From positions 248,001 through 312,000 of the forward strand of contig NZ_FNUY01000001.1 of assembly GCF_900108245.1 (NCBI RefSeq): a DNA stretch of 64,000 bases, given 5' to 3'. The notes beneath the pieces were generated by a model. It saw only the letters and a program-made list of their open reading frames with translations, ran no database searches and was not told the origin of the DNA. Made by a program: the position numbers and the translations under genes. Origin of the DNA: Allobosea lathyri. GTDB taxonomy: Bacteria > Pseudomonadota > Alphaproteobacteria > Rhizobiales > Beijerinckiaceae. Shown here one piece after another: positions 1 through 8,832 of this stretch. Every line of letters begins with the position of its first letter. Position 1 is the stretch's first letter.

Positions 1-103
1 CTAAGTGGCGGCGCGGCGGATGACAACCTGACCCTTCGCCGGGGGCAGGAGCGTTGCCGGGGGCAGGGATGTTGCGCTGCTTGTATCGTAGGAGATTGGA
101 CGG

Positions 104-640
104 ATGGTGGCCTTGTTGATGCGACGCGTCGTTTTCGCGCTGGCGCTTGTCGCTGCTGCCGGGACCGTCTCCGCCGCGCAGGCTCAGGACGTGCAGGCCG
201 GTCCGGTTTCGGGGCTCCCTGTTCCACGCTATGTCAGCCTGAAATCGGATCGCGTGAACCTGCGCGAAGGCCCGTCCAAGGAACATCGGACCCGCTGGGT
301 CTATCAGCGTGCCGGACTTCCCGTCGAGATCGTCGCGGAATTCGAGACCTGGCGCCGCGTCCGCGATGCCGACGGCTCCGAGGGCTGGGTCCTGCACAGC
401 CTGCTGTCGGGGCGGCGCACCGCCCTCGTCGCGCCCTGGTCCAAGGTCAAGGACGAGAGCTTCACGCTGCATAAGACGGCCGATGAGGGCTCTGCCGTCG
501 TGGCGCGGTTGCAGCCGAGCGTGATCGCCAATGTCACGTCCTGCGCCAATTCATGGTGCCGCGTCAGCATCGGCACGACGGAAGGCTATCTCCGCCAGGA
601 CCGGCTCTGGGGCGTCTACCCCAACGAAAAGATCGACTGA
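104..640 (+). CDS. secreted SH3-domain protein
   Basis: 178 residues. The N-terminus is a classical signal peptide: two arginines, a hydrophobic Ala/Val/Leu core, then a likely cut after an AQA triplet near residue 27. The mature part looks like two bacterial SH3-type repeats, roughly residues 43-105 (with the typical VNLREGPS turn and a GWV strand) and 121-173 (with a CANSWCRV stretch holding two cysteines). Proteins of this type sit in the periplasm and are thought to bind peptidoglycan or other envelope ligands; no catalytic residues are visible. The start at 104 has a GGAG about 9 bases upstream; an in-frame ATG at 119 is an alternative. Bases 1-103 hold nothing else I can support. Family assignment is good, the exact role unknown. 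Confidence 0.85.
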   Translation: MVALLMRRVVFALALVAAAGTVSAAQAQDVQAGPVSGLPVPRYVSLKSDRVNLREGPSKEHRTRWVYQRAGLPVEIVAEFETWRRVRDADGSEGWVLHSLLSGRRTALVAPWSKVKDESFTLHKTADEGSAVVARLQPSVIANVTSCANSWCRVSIGTTEGYLRQDRLWGVYPNEKID

Positions 641-660
641 GGTTGAACGCGTCCCCTATC

Positions 661-725
661 GTCATTGCGAGCGCAGCGTAGCAAGCCAGGGGACGTCGAG
701 CGCTGCCGCTCTGGATTGCTGCGCC
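661..725. repeat. degenerate extragenic palindrome, family B
   Basis: The left arm (661-688, beginning GTCATTGCGAGCG) matches the left arm of the perfect palindrome at 21508-21586 with a few changes. The right arm (about 711-725, CTGGATTGCTGCGCC) is shortened. It lies in the gap between the convergent SH3 gene and irr. It is non-coding; it may help end transcription from both sides, but there is no T-run. Confidence 0.65.
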
Positions 726-766
726 TTACCGGTAGATATCAAAGGCCGCTGGTACTAGTCGTCGCC

Positions 767-1231
767 TCAATCGGCGATCTTGCGCAGCCGCACGACCACG
801 TCGACCCGGGCGATCTCGTAGCCCGCAGGCGGTTCCGGCAGGGCGGCGACGTCGACGGCCGAAGCCGGGATGTCGATCACGGTATTCTCGCCATCGACGA
901 CGAAATGATGATGTTCGCTGTTGTCGGTGTCGAAGAAGGTCTTGGCGCCGTCGATCGCGAGTTCGCGCAGCAACCCGGCCTGGGTGAACTGGTGCAGCGT
1001 GTTGTAGACGGTCGCAAGCGAGACCGGCACGCGTTCCTTCATCGCCTCTTCATAGAGCATCTCGGCGCTGATGTGGCGCTGGCCCTTGGCGAAGAGCACC
1101 CAGCCGAGCGAAACGCGCTGTCGTGTCGGGCGCAGGCCGACGCGGCGCAAGCGCTGGCGGATGTCGTGAAACGGGCAGCCCTGCCTTACGGTCGATCCAT
1201 AGCCCTGGTCCTGGGAGATCAGATCGGTCAT
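767..1231 (-). CDS. irr: Irr, heme-responsive Fur-family iron regulator
   Basis: 154 residues. Irr is the rhizobial iron-response transcription factor of the Fur superfamily; it represses or activates iron and heme genes under low iron and is degraded or inactivated on binding heme. Visible marks are a heme regulatory motif GCP at residues 18-20, the winged-helix core with recognition helix SLATVYNTL (about 61-69), and a histidine triplet at 107-109 matching the second heme site of Bradyrhizobium Irr. It has the usual family length. A longer open frame reaches 1426, but the conserved protein begins at the ATG at 1231. It is divergent from fabA across a 250-base gap that holds a palindrome at 1294-1313. 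The neighbourhood with fabA-fabB-fabI is typical of rhizobia. Confidence 0.93.
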   Translation of the reverse strand: MTDLISQDQGYGSTVRQGCPFHDIRQRLRRVGLRPTRQRVSLGWVLFAKGQRHISAEMLYEEAMKERVPVSLATVYNTLHQFTQAGLLRELAIDGAKTFFDTDNSEHHHFVVDGENTVIDIPASAVDVAALPEPPAGYEIARVDVVVRLRKIAD

Positions 1232-1293
1232 GCCTTGGGTTGGCCTCTTTGGCGTGTGGCGCAGCTTGGGGGTGCGGCGCGGCTTGGCGCATG

Positions 1294-1313
1294 TTGCGTG
1301 TTCATACACGAAA
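1294..1313. promoter_or_regulatory. hyphenated palindrome between irr and fabA
   Basis: TTGCGTGT-TCAT-ACACGAAA: 8-base arms with one mismatch around a 4-base centre. It lies 63 bases upstream of the irr start and 169 bases upstream of fabA. It is shaped like a dimeric regulator site, and Irr autoregulation is a natural guess, but it does not obviously match the published iron control element. Confidence 0.35.
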
Positions 1314-1481
1314 TGTAGGGCTTGGGCAGGACGGTCGCAAGCGCATGAGGGTCTACGCTGACCTATCCTCTTGACGATCCGGTTCTCGCCGGCCCTTCCG
1401 TTAACGCGCGGCGGCGTGTTAGGCACGGCTGACAGATCGACCGTCGGCTCCCCGGCGGATGGAATATGGAGCGGAACGGGA

Positions 1482-1994
1482 ATGCAGCGGCAATCGTCAT
1501 TCAGCTACGAGGAGATCCTCGCCTGTGGCCGCGGGGAGCTGTTCGGGCCAGGCAATGCGCAACTGCCGTTGCCGCCAATGCTGATGTTCGATCGCATCAG
1601 CGAGATCTCCGAGGATGGCGGCCCCAACGGCAAGGGCTTCGTGCGCGCCGAGATGGATGTGCGGCCCGACCTCTGGTTCTTCGATTGCCATTTCAAGGGC
1701 GATCCGGTGATGCCGGGCTGCCTCGGGCTCGATGCGCTCTGGCAGCTCACCGGCTTCTTCCTGGGTTGGCTCGGCCTGCCCGGACGTGGGCGCGCCCTTG
1801 GCGTCGGTGAGGTGAAGTTCGCCGACCAGGTGCTGCCATCGGTCAAGCACGTCGTCTACGGCGTCGAGTTCAAGCGTGTCTTCAAATCGAAGCTCGTGCT
1901 GGGCATCGCCGATGGCTGGCTGGAGGCTGACGGTAAGCGAATTTACACGGTCAGCGACATGCGCGTCGGCCTGTTCAAGCCCGAAAGCGCCTGA
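1482..1994 (+). CDS. fabA: beta-hydroxydecanoyl-ACP dehydratase/isomerase FabA
   Basis: 170 residues, close to the E. coli length. FabA dehydrates 3-hydroxydecanoyl-ACP and isomerises trans-2- to cis-3-decenoyl-ACP, the branch point of unsaturated fatty acid synthesis. The catalytic His70 ([16 protein letters not shown] region) and Asp84 (LGLDAL) fall at exactly the classical positions. The ATG at 1482 is preceded by a purine-rich GGAACGGGA. Upstream in-frame ATGs exist but the extra residues have no family match. It is followed by fabB after 122 bases; the two enzymes act in sequence. Confidence 0.96.
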   Translation: MQRQSSFSYEEILACGRGELFGPGNAQLPLPPMLMFDRISEISEDGGPNGKGFVRAEMDVRPDLWFFDCHFKGDPVMPGCLGLDALWQLTGFFLGWLGLPGRGRALGVGEVKFADQVLPSVKHVVYGVEFKRVFKSKLVLGIADGWLEADGKRIYTVSDMRVGLFKPESA

Positions 1995-2116
1995 GGAAAA
2001 GCGCGCATCGATCTTGCGCGCGCCATCTGCGCAGTCCATTTGCGCGGTTGAAGATATAAGAGCGCGCGCCGGGAGCCTGACTTCGGCCGCGCGCGATTTA
2101 AGGCGGAGAAGCGAGC

Positions 2117-3343
2117 ATGAGACGCGTTGTAGTCACCGGGATGGGCATCGTCTCGTCGATCGGCAACAACACGCAGGAGGTGCTGTCCTCTCTGCATGAG
2201 GCCAAATCCGGCATCGCCTTCATGCCGGAATTCGCCGAGCATGGCTTCCGCAGCCGCGTCGCCGGCGCGCCGACACTGGACCCAGCGACCGTCCTGGACC
2301 GACGCGCGATGCGTTTCCATGGCGGCGGCTCGGCCTGGAATCAGGTCGCGATGGAACAGGCCATCGCCGATTCCGGCCTCGAGACCTCCGAAGTCAGCCA
2401 CGAGCGCACCGGCATCATCATGGGCTCCGGCGGCCCGTCCACCCGCGCCCTGATCGACGCCTATGACAAGGCTCGCGAGAGCGGCTCGTCCAAGAAGGTC
2501 GGCCCCTTCGCCGTGCCCAAGGGCATGTCCTCGACCGCTTCGGCCACGCTCGCGACCTGGTTCAAGATCAAGGGCGTGAATTATTCCATCTCGTCGGCCT
2601 GCGCGACCTCGAACCACTGCATCGGCAATGCCTATGAGACGATCCAGTGGGGCAAGCAGGATGTGATCTTCGCGGGCGGCTGCGAGGAGCTCGACTGGAC
2701 CCTGTCGGTTCTGTTCGATGCGATGGGCGCGATGTCGACCGACTTCAACGAGACCCCGTCGCGCGCCTCGCGCGCCTATGACGTCAACCGCGACGGCTTC
2801 GTCATCGCCGGCGGCGCCGGCGTCGTCGTGCTAGAGGAACTGGAGCACGCCAAGGCGCGCGGCGCCAAGATCTATGGCGAGATCGTCGGCTACGGCGCGA
2901 CCTCGGATGGCTACGACATGGTCGCGCCTTCGGGCGAGGGCGCGGTGCGCTGCATGAAGATGGCGCTGCAGGGCGTCAACGCCAAGGTCGACTACATCAA
3001 CCCGCATGGCACCTCGACGCCGGTCGGCGACGCCAAGGAGATCGAGGCGATCCGCGAGGTCTTCGGGGCCGGCGAGAAGGCGCCACCGATCTCGGCGACC
3101 AAGTCGCTGACCGGCCATTCGCTGGGCGCCACCGGCGTGCAGGAGGCGATCTACTCGCTGCTGATGCTCAACAACGACTTCATCTGCGAGAGCGCCCATA
3201 TCGACGAGCTCGATCCCGCCTTCGCCGACATGCCGATCGTGCGCAAGCGCATCGACAATGCCGGTCTCGGCTGCGTGCTCTCGAACTCCTTCGGCTTCGG
3301 CGGCACCAACGCGACCATCGTGATGAAGAAGCTGGAGGCTTAA
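2117..3343 (+). CDS. fabB: beta-ketoacyl-ACP synthase I FabB
   Basis: 408 residues. This condensing enzyme elongates the cis-3-decenoyl-ACP made by FabA and is needed for unsaturated fatty acids. The thiolase fold is clear, with nucleophile Cys162 in [10 protein letters not shown] and the two active-site histidines in [11 protein letters not shown] (about residue 296) and [12 protein letters not shown] (about residue 332). A glycine-rich [11 protein letters not shown] tail is present. The ribosome site AGGCGGAGAAGCGAGC precedes the ATG. It is tightly followed, 8 bases on, by a DUF3303 gene and then fabI, so these probably share a transcript. Confidence 0.96.
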   Translation: MRRVVVTGMGIVSSIGNNTQEVLSSLHEAKSGIAFMPEFAEHGFRSRVAGAPTLDPATVLDRRAMRFHGGGSAWNQVAMEQAIADSGLETSEVSHERTGIIMGSGGPSTRALIDAYDKARESGSSKKVGPFAVPKGMSSTASATLATWFKIKGVNYSISSACATSNHCIGNAYETIQWGKQDVIFAGGCEELDWTLSVLFDAMGAMSTDFNETPSRASRAYDVNRDGFVIAGGAGVVVLEELEHAKARGAKIYGEIVGYGATSDGYDMVAPSGEGAVRCMKMALQGVNAKVDYINPHGTSTPVGDAKEIEAIREVFGAGEKAPPISATKSLTGHSLGATGVQEAIYSLLMLNNDFICESAHIDELDPAFADMPIVRKRIDNAGLGCVLSNSFGFGGTNATIVMKKLEA

Positions 3344-3351
3344 GCCGCGTC

Positions 3352-3624
3352 ATGCTGTTCATGGTGATCGAGCATTTCGATCAGGCGCGGGTGAAGGACA
3401 TCTATCGCCGCTTCCATGAGCGCGGTCGCATGACGCCCGAAGGCCTGACCTATGTCGACAGCTGGATATCGGCCGATCTCGGCCGCTGTTTCCAGGTGAT
3501 GGAATGCGACGACGTCAGCCTGCTGCAGGAGTGGGTGCTGGAATGGGGCGATCTCGCCCGCTTCGAGATCGTGCCGCTGGCCTCATCCAAGGCGACGGCC
3601 GCGGCGGTGAAGAAGCATCTTTAG
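3352..3624 (+). CDS. DUF3303-type small protein
   Basis: 90 residues, no signal peptide or membrane segment. The sequence (MLFMVIEHF at the start, then a GLTYVDSWI block, then CFQVMECDD and a WGDLARFEIVP block) matches my recollection of the DUF3303 family, small dimeric alpha/beta barrel-like proteins of unknown function. It starts 8 bases after fabB and shares GGAGG in the fabB tail as a ribosome site, so it is probably co-translated. No catalytic motif is visible. Its place inside a fatty acid operon is the only hint of function. Confidence 0.75.
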   Translation: MLFMVIEHFDQARVKDIYRRFHERGRMTPEGLTYVDSWISADLGRCFQVMECDDVSLLQEWVLEWGDLARFEIVPLASSKATAAAVKKHL

Positions 3625-3725
3625 CTGCCGCTCGGTCGCTCCGGACACTCATGTGATTGATCAACACGCCTTGACTGACACCGCCGTTTGACAAGTCTTC
3701 GACGCTGACCTTTCGGGATATCCCT

Positions 3726-4559
3726 ATGCTCCCCCTCATGCACAACAAGCGCGGCCTCGTCATGGGCGTCGCCAACCAGAACTCGATCGCCTGGGGCATC
3801 GCGCGCACGCTGCATGCCCATGGCGCCGAGATGGCCTTCACCTATCAGGGCGATGCCCTGGGCAAGCGCGTGAAGCCTCTGGCGGAGAGCATCGGCTCCA
3901 AGCTCGTCCTCCCCTGCGATGTCGAGGATATCGGCACGGTCGACGCGACCTTCGCTGCGATCGACGAGGCCTGGGGCGGCGATCCCGAGCGTAATACGCT
4001 CGACTTCGTCGTCCATGCCATCGGCTTCTCCGACAAGAACGAGTTGAAGGGGCTGTATGCCGACACCAGCCGCGAGAACTTTTCGCGCACGATGGTGATC
4101 TCCTGCTTTTCCTTCACGGAAACTGCCAAGCGCACCGCTCAGCGCATGCCCAAGGGCGGCAGCATGATCACGCTGACCTATGGCGGCTCCACCCGCGTAA
4201 TGCCGAACTACAATGTCATGGGCGTCGCCAAGGCGGCGCTGGAAGCCAGCATGCGCTATCTCGCCGCCGATTACGGCCCGCGCGGCATCCGCGTCAACGC
4301 GCTCTCGCCCGGTCCCGTGCGTACGCTTGCAGGCGCGGGCATCTCGGATGCGCGCGCGATGTATTCCTGGCAGCGCGCCAACTCGCCCTTGCGCAAGTCG
4401 GTTTCGCTTGATGAGATCGGCGGCTCGGCGTTGTATTATCTGTCAGATCTGTCGGGTGGCGTGACCGGCGATATCCACCACGTCGATGCCGGCTACAACA
4501 TCACCTCGATGCCGGCGCTCGAAGGCCTGCGTGCGGCCGACACAGGCAACGGCGAGTAA
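3726..4559 (+). CDS. fabI: enoyl-ACP reductase FabI
   Basis: 277 residues. This NADH-dependent enoyl-ACP reductase carries out the last reduction of each fatty acid elongation round and is the classical triclosan target. The short-chain dehydrogenase fold is visible: a GVANQNSIAWGIA cofactor-binding loop in place of the usual glycine motif, and the FabI-type Tyr162-x6-Lys169 pair (YNVMGVAK). The C-terminal GVTGDIHHVDAGYN block is typical. GGGATA lies just upstream of the ATG at 3726; a second ATG at 3738 is possible. With fabA and fabB this completes a set for unsaturated acyl chains. Confidence 0.95.
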   Translation: MLPLMHNKRGLVMGVANQNSIAWGIARTLHAHGAEMAFTYQGDALGKRVKPLAESIGSKLVLPCDVEDIGTVDATFAAIDEAWGGDPERNTLDFVVHAIGFSDKNELKGLYADTSRENFSRTMVISCFSFTETAKRTAQRMPKGGSMITLTYGGSTRVMPNYNVMGVAKAALEASMRYLAADYGPRGIRVNALSPGPVRTLAGAGISDARAMYSWQRANSPLRKSVSLDEIGGSALYYLSDLSGGVTGDIHHVDAGYNITSMPALEGLRAADTGNGE

Positions 4560-4610
4560 GGAACTCGCAGGCGCCGCGCGCAGTTCTGTTTGCAGAAGCA
4601 GGAGAACGCG

Positions 4611-4856
4611 ATGGTCATGGTTAAATACGAAGTCGTCGAGCATGACGGCGGCTGGGCCTACAAGGTCGGCGACGCCCTGTCGGAAACCTTCCCGTCGCAT
4701 GATGCCGCGCTGAAGGCGGCGACCAAGGCCGCGGCGCGACAGACCCTGAACGGGACCACGGACGGTATCGTCTATCAGGACAAGGACGGCCGCTGGCACG
4801 AGGAACTGGCCGATGGCCGCGACCGGCCGGCGACCAGGGTCGTCGACCGCTCCTGA
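4611..4856 (+). CDS. DUF2188-like small protein
   Basis: 81 residues from the ATG at 4611, which has AGGAGAACGCG directly in front. A longer frame from 4590 lacks such a site. The fold hint is a strand-strand-helix pattern: an EVVEHDGGWAYKVGD strand pair, SETFPSHDAALKAATKAA helix, then DGIVYQDKDGRWHEE. This resembles DUF2188 proteins, which read like a double-stranded beta/alpha unit and have no known function. It is soluble. It is placed 51 bases after fabI and may be part of that transcript. Confidence 0.7.
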   Translation: MVMVKYEVVEHDGGWAYKVGDALSETFPSHDAALKAATKAAARQTLNGTTDGIVYQDKDGRWHEELADGRDRPATRVVDRS

Positions 4857-4877
4857 GCGAACTCCTGCGCTGCTGCG

Positions 4878-5243
4878 TTACCTGGCGGTGAAGAATGTCA
4901 GCAGAACCTTGCCCTTCTCGCCGATGAGGCAGAGGAAGCGGCGCGGCTTGTCCGAGCGGTCGGTGCGCAGATAGGCCTCGCCCATGATGATGCGCGTGAT
5001 CGGCGTGTCCTCGACCTTTGTCTCGGACGTCGCGATCGTGGCACCGTCCTCATCGATATAAATGTCCTTGATCTCCGGGTCCTTGGCCGAGATCGTGTGA
5101 AGCGCCGCTGCCTTGCAGGACGCGATCTCGGGCGATGCCGGCTTTTCGGAGGGCACTCCCGAGGTCGGACCGGCGGTCTGGGCGAAGGCTGGGCCGGCCA
5201 GAAGCGCGGCGATCAGCAGGGCAGGGGCGATGAGACGCGTCAT
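4878..5243 (-). CDS. secreted hypothetical protein
   Basis: 121 residues. It has a clear signal peptide (MTRLIAPALLIAALLAG, likely cut after AFAQ near residue 22), then a Pro/Ser-rich linker and a compact domain with a lone pair of cysteines (ASCKAAAL and FLCLIGEKG) that could form a disulfide. The segment IKDIYIDEDGATIATSE suggests beta structure. I do not recognise a named family. It is convergent with the DUF2188-like gene. Confidence 0.65.
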   Translation of the reverse strand: MTRLIAPALLIAALLAGPAFAQTAGPTSGVPSEKPASPEIASCKAAALHTISAKDPEIKDIYIDEDGATIATSETKVEDTPITRIIMGEAYLRTDRSDKPRRFLCLIGEKGKVLLTFFTAR

Positions 5244-5448
5244 GGGGGCACTCGGGTTAAGGGTGCAGGCTCAACGCGCGTTGCCCGTAAAGGTTGCCGC
5301 GGGTGCCATTTCGAGCGCGCTGCGACGCGAAGCTGGCCCGGTGCCATCCCGTTTCGACATCCGCCGGCAATGCACCGGCAATCCGCAGCCGCGACCTTGA
5401 ACCCGAGCCGCCAGCCTTCGGCGCGGCATAGGATACCCAAGGTCCCGA

Positions 5449-6534
5449 ATGACTGTTTCAGTGATCCCGCCAATCGATACGGCCGCGCAGGTGGTGCCGG
5501 CGGCCAGCGAGTTTCGCGAGCCGCCACGCGAAGCCTGGTATTGCGCCAAGAGCAAGGGACGGCTCGCCCCCGGCGCCCGCGAGAGCGTGACGATCCTTGG
5601 CGAACAACTCGTGATTGGTCGCAAGCGCAGTAGTGAAGTCTTCGCCCTACGCGATCGCTGCCCGCATCGGGGCGCGCCGCTGTCACAAGGAGAGTTCGAC
5701 GGCGTCGCTCTCACATGTCCCTTCCATGGCTGGCGCTTCGGCGTGGACGGCCAGTGCCTGGCCATGCCGACGCTGGTTCATGATGATGCGACGGATCCCG
5801 CCCAGGTCAGGGTCCAGGGCTTTCCCGTGCGGGAGGCGGACGGCATCATCTGGGTCTATCTGGGCTCGCAGCCGGCCGAAGCCCCGCCGGTTCCCGAACT
5901 GATGCTGCAGTCGGCGCCTCGCTGCCGCGTCGCCGTCTCCGTGCTGGTCGAGGCTTCCTACGATCTATGCGTGCTCAGCCTGATCGATCCTGGCCATGTC
6001 GGCTATGTCCATAATTCCTGGTGGTGGCGGCCAACCGCGACGGCGCGGGAGAAAACCAAGGATTTCGTCCCCCTTCCATTCGGTTTCCGGATGACGGCCC
6101 ATACGGCGGCGGCGAATTCCCGAGGCTATCGGTTGCTTGGCCGGCCGCAGACCCAGGTGGATTTCCTGCTGCCGGGCCAGCGCATAGAGCGCATCACCGT
6201 GGGCAAGCGCACCATCGTCAACGCGACCTTCGCGACACCGATCGATGCGAAGCGGACCCTGCTGACGAACGTGCTGCTCTCCGACCTGCCGCAACTGGCG
6301 CCGCTCGCCCTGCCGATCCGCTGGGCGGCCAGCGCCTTTCTGCGTCAGGACCAGGATATCCTGGAGCTCGCGCAGCAGGGCCTCGAGCGCAAGCCGACGA
6401 TGCTGCTGATGGGCCAGGCCGACCGGCTGGCGCAATGGTATTTTCGCCTGAAGCGTGACTATGCCACGGCCCGGCGGACGGGCACGGCTTTCCACAACAC
6501 GCTGGCGCCGGAGCGTTTGCGCTGGCGTACATGA
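5449..6534 (+). CDS. Rieske non-heme iron oxygenase, alpha subunit type
   Basis: 361 residues. The N-terminal Rieske [2Fe-2S] domain is explicit: CPHRGAPL (Cys-x-His) followed 18 residues on by CPFHGW (Cys-x-x-His), about residues 70-95. The catalytic domain carries the mononuclear iron motif as DPGHVGYVH (Asp-x2-His-x4-His) near residue 185. The layout resembles vanillate O-demethylase oxygenase (VanA) and related phthalate-type oxygenases acting on aromatic acids; the substrate cannot be told. No reductase gene is adjacent, so it must borrow a partner from elsewhere. Start chosen at the ATG after AAGGTCCC. Confidence 0.87.
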   Translation: MTVSVIPPIDTAAQVVPAASEFREPPREAWYCAKSKGRLAPGARESVTILGEQLVIGRKRSSEVFALRDRCPHRGAPLSQGEFDGVALTCPFHGWRFGVDGQCLAMPTLVHDDATDPAQVRVQGFPVREADGIIWVYLGSQPAEAPPVPELMLQSAPRCRVAVSVLVEASYDLCVLSLIDPGHVGYVHNSWWWRPTATAREKTKDFVPLPFGFRMTAHTAAANSRGYRLLGRPQTQVDFLLPGQRIERITVGKRTIVNATFATPIDAKRTLLTNVLLSDLPQLAPLALPIRWAASAFLRQDQDILELAQQGLERKPTMLLMGQADRLAQWYFRLKRDYATARRTGTAFHNTLAPERLRWRT

Positions 6535-6665
6535 GGCTGCAGAGCAGGGCAGTCAGGGCCCGGGAAGCTCGGCCGGAGCGCTGACGCTATCCCGATCATC
6601 GGTAGCGCGTTCTGATCGATTTCAACCAGCCTCAGCTGCGCGACCAAGCCGTTCCTCGTCCGGTC

Positions 6666-6708
6666 CCCTTCGCGTGCTGCAGCAGCCAATGCTGGAGCAC
6701 GCGAAGGG
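6666..6708. terminator. strong hairpin downstream of argG
   Basis: Perfect 13-base inverted repeat CCCTTCGCGTGCT / AGCACGCGAAGGG around a 17-base loop, starting 10 bases after the argG stop (argG is on the minus strand). There is no T-run on the minus strand, so it may act as a transcript-stabilising or weak termination hairpin rather than a textbook terminator. Confidence 0.5.
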
Positions 6709-6717
6709 CAATCCCGA

Positions 6718-7950
6718 TCAGAGGCCGAGCTTCTTCTTGCGCTGGCCGAGCGTCCGCAGCCGCAGCGCGTTCAGCTTGATGAAGCCGGCGGCATCGCGGT
6801 GGTCGTAGGCGACGGCACCTTCCTCGAACGTGACGAGATCCTGGTCGTAGAGCGAATAGGGGCTCGACCGGCCGACCACATGGACGCCGCCCTTGTAGAG
6901 CTTCAGGCGGACCTGCCCGGCAACATATTCCTGGCTCTTGTCGATCAGGGCCTGCAGCATCTCGCGCTCGGGCGAGAACCAGAAGCCGTTATAGATCAGC
7001 TCCGCATATTGCGGCATGAGCTGGTCCTTGAGATGGGCCGCGCCGCGGTCGAGCGTGATCGATTCGATCGCACGATGCGCCGCATGCAGGATCGTGCCGC
7101 CGGGCGTCTCATACATGCCGCGCGACTTCATGCCCACAAAACGGTTCTCGACCAGATCGAGACGGCCGATGCCGTTGTCGCGGCCGAGATCGTTGAGCTT
7201 GGCCAGGAGGCTGGCGGGCGAGAGCGCGACGCCGTCGATGCCGGTCGCATCGCCCTTCTCGAACTCGACGGTGATGTAGGTCGGCTTGTCCGGGGCGTCC
7301 TCGGGCGAGATCGTGCGCGAATAGACATAGTCCGGCACCTCCTGCGCCGGATCCTCCAGCACTTTTCCCTCCGAGGAGGCGTGCAGCAGGTTGGCGTCGA
7401 CCGAGAACGGCGCCTCGCCGCGCTTGTCCTTGGCGATCGGGATCTGGTGCTGTTCGGCAAAGGCGATCAGCTGCTCGCGCGAGCGCATGTCCCATTCGCG
7501 CCAGGGCGCGATCACGATGACGTCGGGCTTCAGCGCATAGGCCGTGAGTTCGAAGCGGACCTGATCGTTGCCCTTGCCGGTCGCGCCATGGGAGACGGCG
7601 TCTGCACCGACCCGCTCGGCGATCTCGATCAGCTTTTGGGCGATCAACGGCCGCGCGATGGACGTTCCCAGCAGATAGACGCCCTCATAGGCGGCATTGG
7701 CGCGGAACATCGGGAAGACGTAGTCGCGCACGAATTCCTCGCGCAGATCCTCGATGAAGATGTTCTCGGGCTTGATGCCGAGCAGCAGCGCCTTGTCGCG
7801 CGCCGGTCCGAGTTCCTCGCCCTGGCCGAGATCGGCGGTGAAGGTCACGACCTCGCACTGATAGGTGGTCTGCAGCCACTTCAGGATGATCGAGGTGTCG
7901 AGGCCCCCGGAATAGGCGAGCACGACCTTCTTCACGCTTGTATCGGCCAT
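6718..7950 (-). CDS. argG: argininosuccinate synthase
   Basis: 410 residues. ArgG joins citrulline and aspartate with ATP to give argininosuccinate, the penultimate step of arginine synthesis. The ATP pyrophosphatase motif SGGLDTS sits at residues 14-20, and [13 protein letters not shown] and TPGGTIL blocks are in place. The start is decided by the ribosome site: AGGAAG lies about 9 bases before the ATG at 7950, but would touch the ATG at 7959, so 7950 is preferred. It stands alone, with no other arginine gene adjacent. Confidence 0.96.
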   Translation of the reverse strand: MADTSVKKVVLAYSGGLDTSIILKWLQTTYQCEVVTFTADLGQGEELGPARDKALLLGIKPENIFIEDLREEFVRDYVFPMFRANAAYEGVYLLGTSIARPLIAQKLIEIAERVGADAVSHGATGKGNDQVRFELTAYALKPDVIVIAPWREWDMRSREQLIAFAEQHQIPIAKDKRGEAPFSVDANLLHASSEGKVLEDPAQEVPDYVYSRTISPEDAPDKPTYITVEFEKGDATGIDGVALSPASLLAKLNDLGRDNGIGRLDLVENRFVGMKSRGMYETPGGTILHAAHRAIESITLDRGAAHLKDQLMPQYAELIYNGFWFSPEREMLQALIDKSQEYVAGQVRLKLYKGGVHVVGRSSPYSLYDQDLVTFEEGAVAYDHRDAAGFIKLNALRLRTLGQRKKKLGL

Positions 7951-8203
7951 TTGGATCATCTTCCTGCTGATGGGGCAGTCCAGCCTTGCGGGCCGCTTTT
8001 TGAACGCAATGGCGCACTATCGCAGGCATCGGAGCGACGCAATCGGAACCTTCTGATCGATCCCGCGTCTTCCCGTGATGGATCGGTGTTGATGACCCCG
8101 GTCACGTTCGAGCGAGCACGCGTCCCGCCCTTGCGGTCGGGCGTCCGGAAGCCGAAGCTTCGGATGCGCGACTCAACCCCTGACGACTGACTTCGGAGGC
8201 TGA

Positions 8204-8812
8204 ATGCCGAATCGTCCTGTGCTGGACTTCTGGTACGAGTTCGCATCGCCCTATTCCTTCCTGAGCGCGCTGAGGATCGAGGCTTTGGCTGAGTCCGCCG
8301 ACGTGACGCTGCGCTGGCGACCGTTCCTGCTCGGGCCCATTTTCGCCGCCCAGGGCTGGACCACATCGCCCTTCAATCTCTATCCCAACAAGGGCCGCTA
8401 TATGTGGCGCGACACGGCGCGCCGCGCCGGCCGCAATGGGTTGAGCATCGTGAAGCCCGAAACGTTTCCGCAGAATTCGCTGATCGCCGCAAGGTTAGCT
8501 CTGGCCGGCCGCGAGGCGGGCTGGATGCCGGCCTTTTCGAAAGCACTGTTCCGGGCCGAATTCTGCGAGGGCCGCAACATCGCCGAAGAGGCCGTCCTGA
8601 ACGCTGCACTGAAAGGGGCAGGCGCCGATCCCGGCCAGGCCTTCCCGGCCTCGCGCAGCGAAGAGGTCAAGGGACGGCTCAGGGCGGAGATCGAATACGC
8701 CAAATCGCTCGGCATCTTTGGAGCACCAACCTTCGTCACGCAGGATGGCGAATTGTTCTGGGGCGACGACAGGCTCGAGGAAGCGCTCGACTGGGCCAGG
8801 GACGGCCGCTGA
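8204..8812 (+). CDS. 2-hydroxychromene-2-carboxylate isomerase family (kappa GST-like) protein
   Basis: 202 residues with a DsbA/thioredoxin-like fold of the HCCA isomerase branch. The N-terminal DFWYEFASPYSFLS carries the active-site serine in place of a CxxC pair. Further marks are LRWRPFLLGPIF, a helical insert, and the cis-proline loop GAPTF near residue 172. Family members use glutathione to isomerise hydroxychromene carboxylates in naphthalene-type degradation, but chromosomal copies often have unknown substrates. CGGAGG precedes the ATG. No degradation genes are adjacent except the Rieske oxygenase beyond argG, which may be coincidence. Confidence 0.85.
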   Translation: MPNRPVLDFWYEFASPYSFLSALRIEALAESADVTLRWRPFLLGPIFAAQGWTTSPFNLYPNKGRYMWRDTARRAGRNGLSIVKPETFPQNSLIAARLALAGREAGWMPAFSKALFRAEFCEGRNIAEEAVLNAALKGAGADPGQAFPASRSEEVKGRLRAEIEYAKSLGIFGAPTFVTQDGELFWGDDRLEEALDWARDGR

Positions 8813-8832
8813 ACCTCCTTTAGTTAGCGCGG

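Noticed and set aside
6666..6708. CRISPR-like or transposon end near argG
   Set aside because: There is a single hairpin only, with no repeats of repeat-spacer type and no transposase.
6799..8190. 463-codon open frame antisense to argG
   Set aside because: It mirrors argG codon for codon in a high-GC genome, has no ribosome site or domain, and argG is certain.
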